7,432 nucleotides of DNA, taken from NCBI GenBank assembly GCA_902491415.1, contig CABUHP010000084.1, positions 1 through 7,432 on the forward strand, given 5' to 3'. Under the pieces are notes generated by a model. That model had not been told where the DNA came from, did no database searches, and was given only the letters and a program-made list of their open reading frames with translations. Positions within the stretch are counted from its first letter, which is position 1. Each line of letters starts with the position of its first letter. Below are positions 5,950 to 7,432 of this stretch, piece by piece. The DNA comes from an uncultured Collinsella sp. (GTDB lineage: Bacteria > Actinomycetota > Coriobacteriia > Coriobacteriales > Coriobacteriaceae). A program made the translations under genes and the position numbers.

Positions 5950-6054
5950 AAGGTTTCCCGGGTGTCCGAGGTTGGGGTGAAAGCGGTCGGGCGTTGACCT
6001 AATGGGTCACGCTCGACCGCTTGAGCCCCAAGATCGGGTGCCCGGGGAAGCTTT
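5950..6054 (+). repeat. 105-bp near-continuous inverted repeat at the nanA 3' end
   Basis: Positions 5950-6000 pair with 6004-6054, about 46 pairs broken only by two 2x2 mismatches and two single-base bulges, around a 3-nt loop. The core is AAGCGGTCG (5981-5989) with CGACCGCTT (6014-6022). The outer arm includes CCCGGG (5957-5962) with CCCGGG (6041-6046). Eight positions (for example 5963-5965 against 6038-6040) are not Watson-Crick, and all eight are G.U in plus-strand RNA but A.C mismatches in minus-strand RNA. The base of the stem coincides with the ancestral nanA stop (6053-6055). In the operon mRNA it can still fold with about 38 pairs. It may be a palindromic repeat element, a 3'-end stabiliser, or a plus-strand RNA. 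The structure is seen; the role is unknown. Confidence 0.85.
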
Positions 6055-6972
6055 ACAGGAGACCGTTGTCCTGGAGGACCTTCTTAATAGCCTCGCGTTC
6101 TCGCCGGTCATGGCCTTCACCGGGCGCGGCATGGTCGGGCTGTCGAAGATGCCCATGAGGTTCATAGCGGTCTTGAAGGCGCCGACGCCACCGGCATAGC
6201 CCTGGACGCCCGAGGTGACATCCCAGATATGCGAAATCTCATTGAGGCGATCCTGCTCGGCCTTGACGGTAGCCCAGTCACCAGCCTGAGCGGCCTTCCA
6301 CTGACGCACGTAGCCCTCGGGCTCAACGTTGGCGAGACCCGGGACGGAACCGTCGGCGCCACCGAGGTAGGCGCCGTCGACAACAACCTCGTGACCGGTG
6401 AGAATGCTCATCGGATGGCCGTTCTTCTCGTTCTCCTGAACGAGGTAGCGGAACGAGATGTCATCACCCGAGGAATCCTTGACGCCGGCCAGAACGCCCT
6501 CGGCGCCGAGCTTGGCAAGGAGCTTCCAGGGGAGTTTGGTGTGAACGCAGACGGGAATGTCATAGGCAAAGATGGGCAGGTCGAGCTCCTCGTGCAGGAT
6601 GCGGAAGTGCTCCTCAACCTCGGTCATGCCCTGCAGGGCATAGAACGGGCAGGTGGCGACAAGCGCATCGGCGCCCAGCTCCTGAGCGACCTTGCCGTGC
6701 TCGATCATGCGCTCGGTCTCGGTGTCGATGATGCCGACCAGAACGGGAACGCGGTGGTCGACGATACGGACGGCCTCGGAGATGATCTGACGGCGACGCT
6801 CGTCGGTGGAGAAGACGACCTCGCCCGAGGAGCCCAGGAAGAACAAGCCATCGACGCCGGCATCGATCATGCGGTTGATGCTGCGCTCAAAGGAGGCAAC
6901 ATCGAGCTGGTGGTCTTCGGTATCGGGAACAACGACGGGAGGGATAACGCCGGTGAATTTCTGAGTTGCCAC
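6007..6972 (-). CDS. nanA: N-acetylneuraminate lyase-like protein (DHDPS/NAL family) with a frameshifted C-terminus
   Basis: Class I aldolase of the dihydrodipicolinate synthase/N-acetylneuraminate lyase family. By context it should cleave Neu5Ac to ManNAc and pyruvate, feeding the kinase and NanE downstream. The pyruvate-binding loop GSSGE is at 47-51. Tyr136 lies in FAYDIP and the Schiff-base Lys164 in GVKDSSGD. GGADGSVPGL is at 203-212. FTGVIPP and GLFFLGS also recall 2-keto-3-deoxygluconate aldolases (YagE/YjhH), so the substrate is not proven. The start is GTG at 6972 with AAGGAG 6 nt upstream; the ATG at 7056 lies inside the preceding gene. After residue 292 the frame is wrong: adding one base between 6094 and 6095 gives a normal ending (EAIKKVLQDNGLL, stop 6053-6055, 306 residues). 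As written, an abnormal 29-residue tail runs into the hairpin to a stop at 6007. Confidence 0.88.
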   Translation of the reverse strand: MATQKFTGVIPPVVVPDTEDHQLDVASFERSINRMIDAGVDGLFFLGSSGEVVFSTDERRRQIISEAVRIVDHRVPVLVGIIDTETERMIEHGKVAQELGADALVATCPFYALQGMTEVEEHFRILHEELDLPIFAYDIPVCVHTKLPWKLLAKLGAEGVLAGVKDSSGDDISFRYLVQENEKNGHPMSILTGHEVVVDGAYLGGADGSVPGLANVEPEGYVRQWKAAQAGDWATVKAEQDRLNEISHIWDVTSGVQGYAGGVGAFKTAMNLMGIFDSPTMPRPVKAMTGENARLLRRSSRTTVSCKASPGTRSWGSSGRA

Positions 6973-6995
6973 AAGAATCTCCTTAGTTGTCTGGC

Positions 6996-7014
6996 GGGCA
7001 GCCCTATGCCGCCC
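6996..7014 (-). repeat. Small hairpin between the esterase-like gene and nanA
   Basis: GGGCAGC (6996-7002) and GCCGCCC (7008-7014) form a 7-bp stem with one G.U pair that exists only in minus-strand RNA, and a 5-nt loop. No T tract follows, so transcription should continue into nanA, whose Shine-Dalgarno begins about 12 bp further on. The 68-bp gap it sits in shows no clear promoter. Confidence 0.4.
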
Positions 7015-7040
7015 ACTCTTGTTGGCAGTGTCCAGGCCGT

Positions 7041-7432
7041 TTAGGCCAAAGAACACGGGTAGAACGTTTGGTTAAAGAAGTCGACGACTTCGTTTTCGAA
7101 CGCATTGATGCGCTCGTGAGCGTATTTGGCATAGATGATATGCCTCCGGTCACACTCAAGACCGTTGAATACGGCAAACTGGCCCTTGGGGTCGCTCGCG
7201 GCATCCATGAGCGATGTGCCCATGAGCACCGATCCGCGCACCCGAGACGACAGCGCCTCAAGGCCACCGGGAATTGGATTGGCAACCGCCGTGCAGGCGA
7301 GACCCCGCTCGTCCAGAGCAGAAACCGCCAGCGCGACTCCACCGCCTAGACCCTCGCCCCATGCAAAGATGCGGTTGGGGTCCATGCCATCAAGATTGCG
7401 CGCGACCTTCGCCAACGCACAGCCCCAACGGA
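7041..7432 (-). CDS. Acetylxylan-esterase (AXE1)-like alpha/beta-hydrolase, C-terminal part, nucleophile apparently lost
   Basis: The last 129 residues are visible; the start lies outside the window. The fold segment resembles carbohydrate deacetylases of the AXE1/cephalosporin-C deacetylase family: MDPNRIFAWGEGLGGGVALA (16-35 of the fragment), then LMDAASDP with Asp76, QFAVFN, and YAHE with His105. In active relatives the nucleophile lies in a G-x-S-x-G-G elbow. Here it reads GEGLGG (25-30), with no serine at the expected place. The span from the elbow to the Asp motif is also about 35 residues shorter than in enzymes I recall, such as that of Thermotoga. It is an uninterrupted reading frame, not a wreck. 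An acetylxylan-esterase homologue also occurs in the pneumococcal nan locus, which fits a role near sialic-acid deacetylation, but this copy may be inactive, a binding protein or a different hydrolase. It is probably co-transcribed with nanA, 68 bp downstream. Confidence 0.7.
   Translation of the reverse strand, partial: RWGCALAKVARNLDGMDPNRIFAWGEGLGGGVALAVSALDERGLACTAVANPIPGGLEALSSRVRGSVLMGTSLMDAASDPKGQFAVFNGLECDRRHIIYAKYAHERINAFENEVVDFFNQTFYPCSLA

Noticed and set aside
5925..6054. Rho-independent terminator between nanA and nanK
   Set aside because: Stems are present but neither hairpin is followed by a convincing T run on the minus strand; partial attenuation is still possible.
6085..6102. 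Programmed -1 frameshift in nanA
   Set aside because: No X-XXY-YYZ slippery heptamer is present at the shift point, and slippage so close to the stop would gain little; a plain one-base deletion or sequencing error is simpler.
6229..7044. 271-codon plus-strand open frame opposite nanA
   Set aside because: Antisense shadow; composition and lack of motifs argue against coding.
6973..7056. ATG-initiated longer nanA start at 7056
   Set aside because: It lies inside the preceding coding region and lacks a Shine-Dalgarno, whereas GTG 6972 has AAGGAG at ideal spacing and the family-typical N-terminus.
1..7432. Defence system, prophage, IS element, CRISPR or tRNA genes
   Set aside because: Both strands were read for such signals; all sizeable frames belong to metabolic or housekeeping families and no direct-repeat arrays or cloverleaf structures were seen.

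Overview
The window is a compact, GC-rich bacterial segment in which all eight genes lie on the minus strand. Reading in the direction of transcription (high to low coordinates) they are: the 3' part of an acetylxylan-esterase-like gene, a nanA-type lyase/aldolase, a ROK sugar kinase (nanK-like), nanE, rapZ, whiA, gap and the 5' part of pgk. RapZ with WhiA indicates a Gram-positive lineage, and the Arg in the RapZ P-loop is a form I associate with Actinobacteria. Together with gut-type sialic-acid genes and the GC content this fits an actinobacterial gut commensal such as Collinsella (Coriobacteriia). That assignment rests on protein resemblance and recollection only.

Region 1 (about 4777-7432) is a sialic-acid (N-acylneuraminate) utilisation cluster. 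NanA would split N-acetylneuraminate into ManNAc and pyruvate, the ROK kinase would phosphorylate ManNAc, and NanE would epimerise ManNAc-6-P to GlcNAc-6-P. The upstream esterase-like protein fits an accessory deacetylase, but its visible part lacks the catalytic serine and much of the usual insert. nanA carries a one-base deletion 13 codons before its natural stop. The kinase gene is bracketed by two unrelated long inverted repeats (4802-4899 and 5950-6054). The first looks built to fold in the operon mRNA and carries a UUCG tetraloop. The second has G.U pairs that all favour RNA from the opposite strand.

Region 2 (2132-4038) is a terminator after nanE followed by the tightly coupled pair rapZ-whiA, 6 bp apart. 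The gluconeogenesis-factor gene yvcK, often found between them in other Gram-positives, is absent.

Region 3 (1-2131) is the lower-glycolysis pair gap and pgk. gap has a recognisable promoter, a perfect 14-bp LacI-family-like palindrome upstream and a strong Shine-Dalgarno. A strong intrinsic terminator separates gap from pgk, so the two are probably expressed at different levels.

No gene-free stretch exceeds 300 bases. The longest are the gap-whiA gap (193 bp, promoter and operators), nanA-nanK (about 170 bp from the ancestral nanA stop, hairpins), pgk-gap (140 bp, terminator and hairpin) and nanK-nanE (140 bp, inverted repeat). I saw no tRNA, rRNA, CRISPR array, insertion sequence or attachment site.
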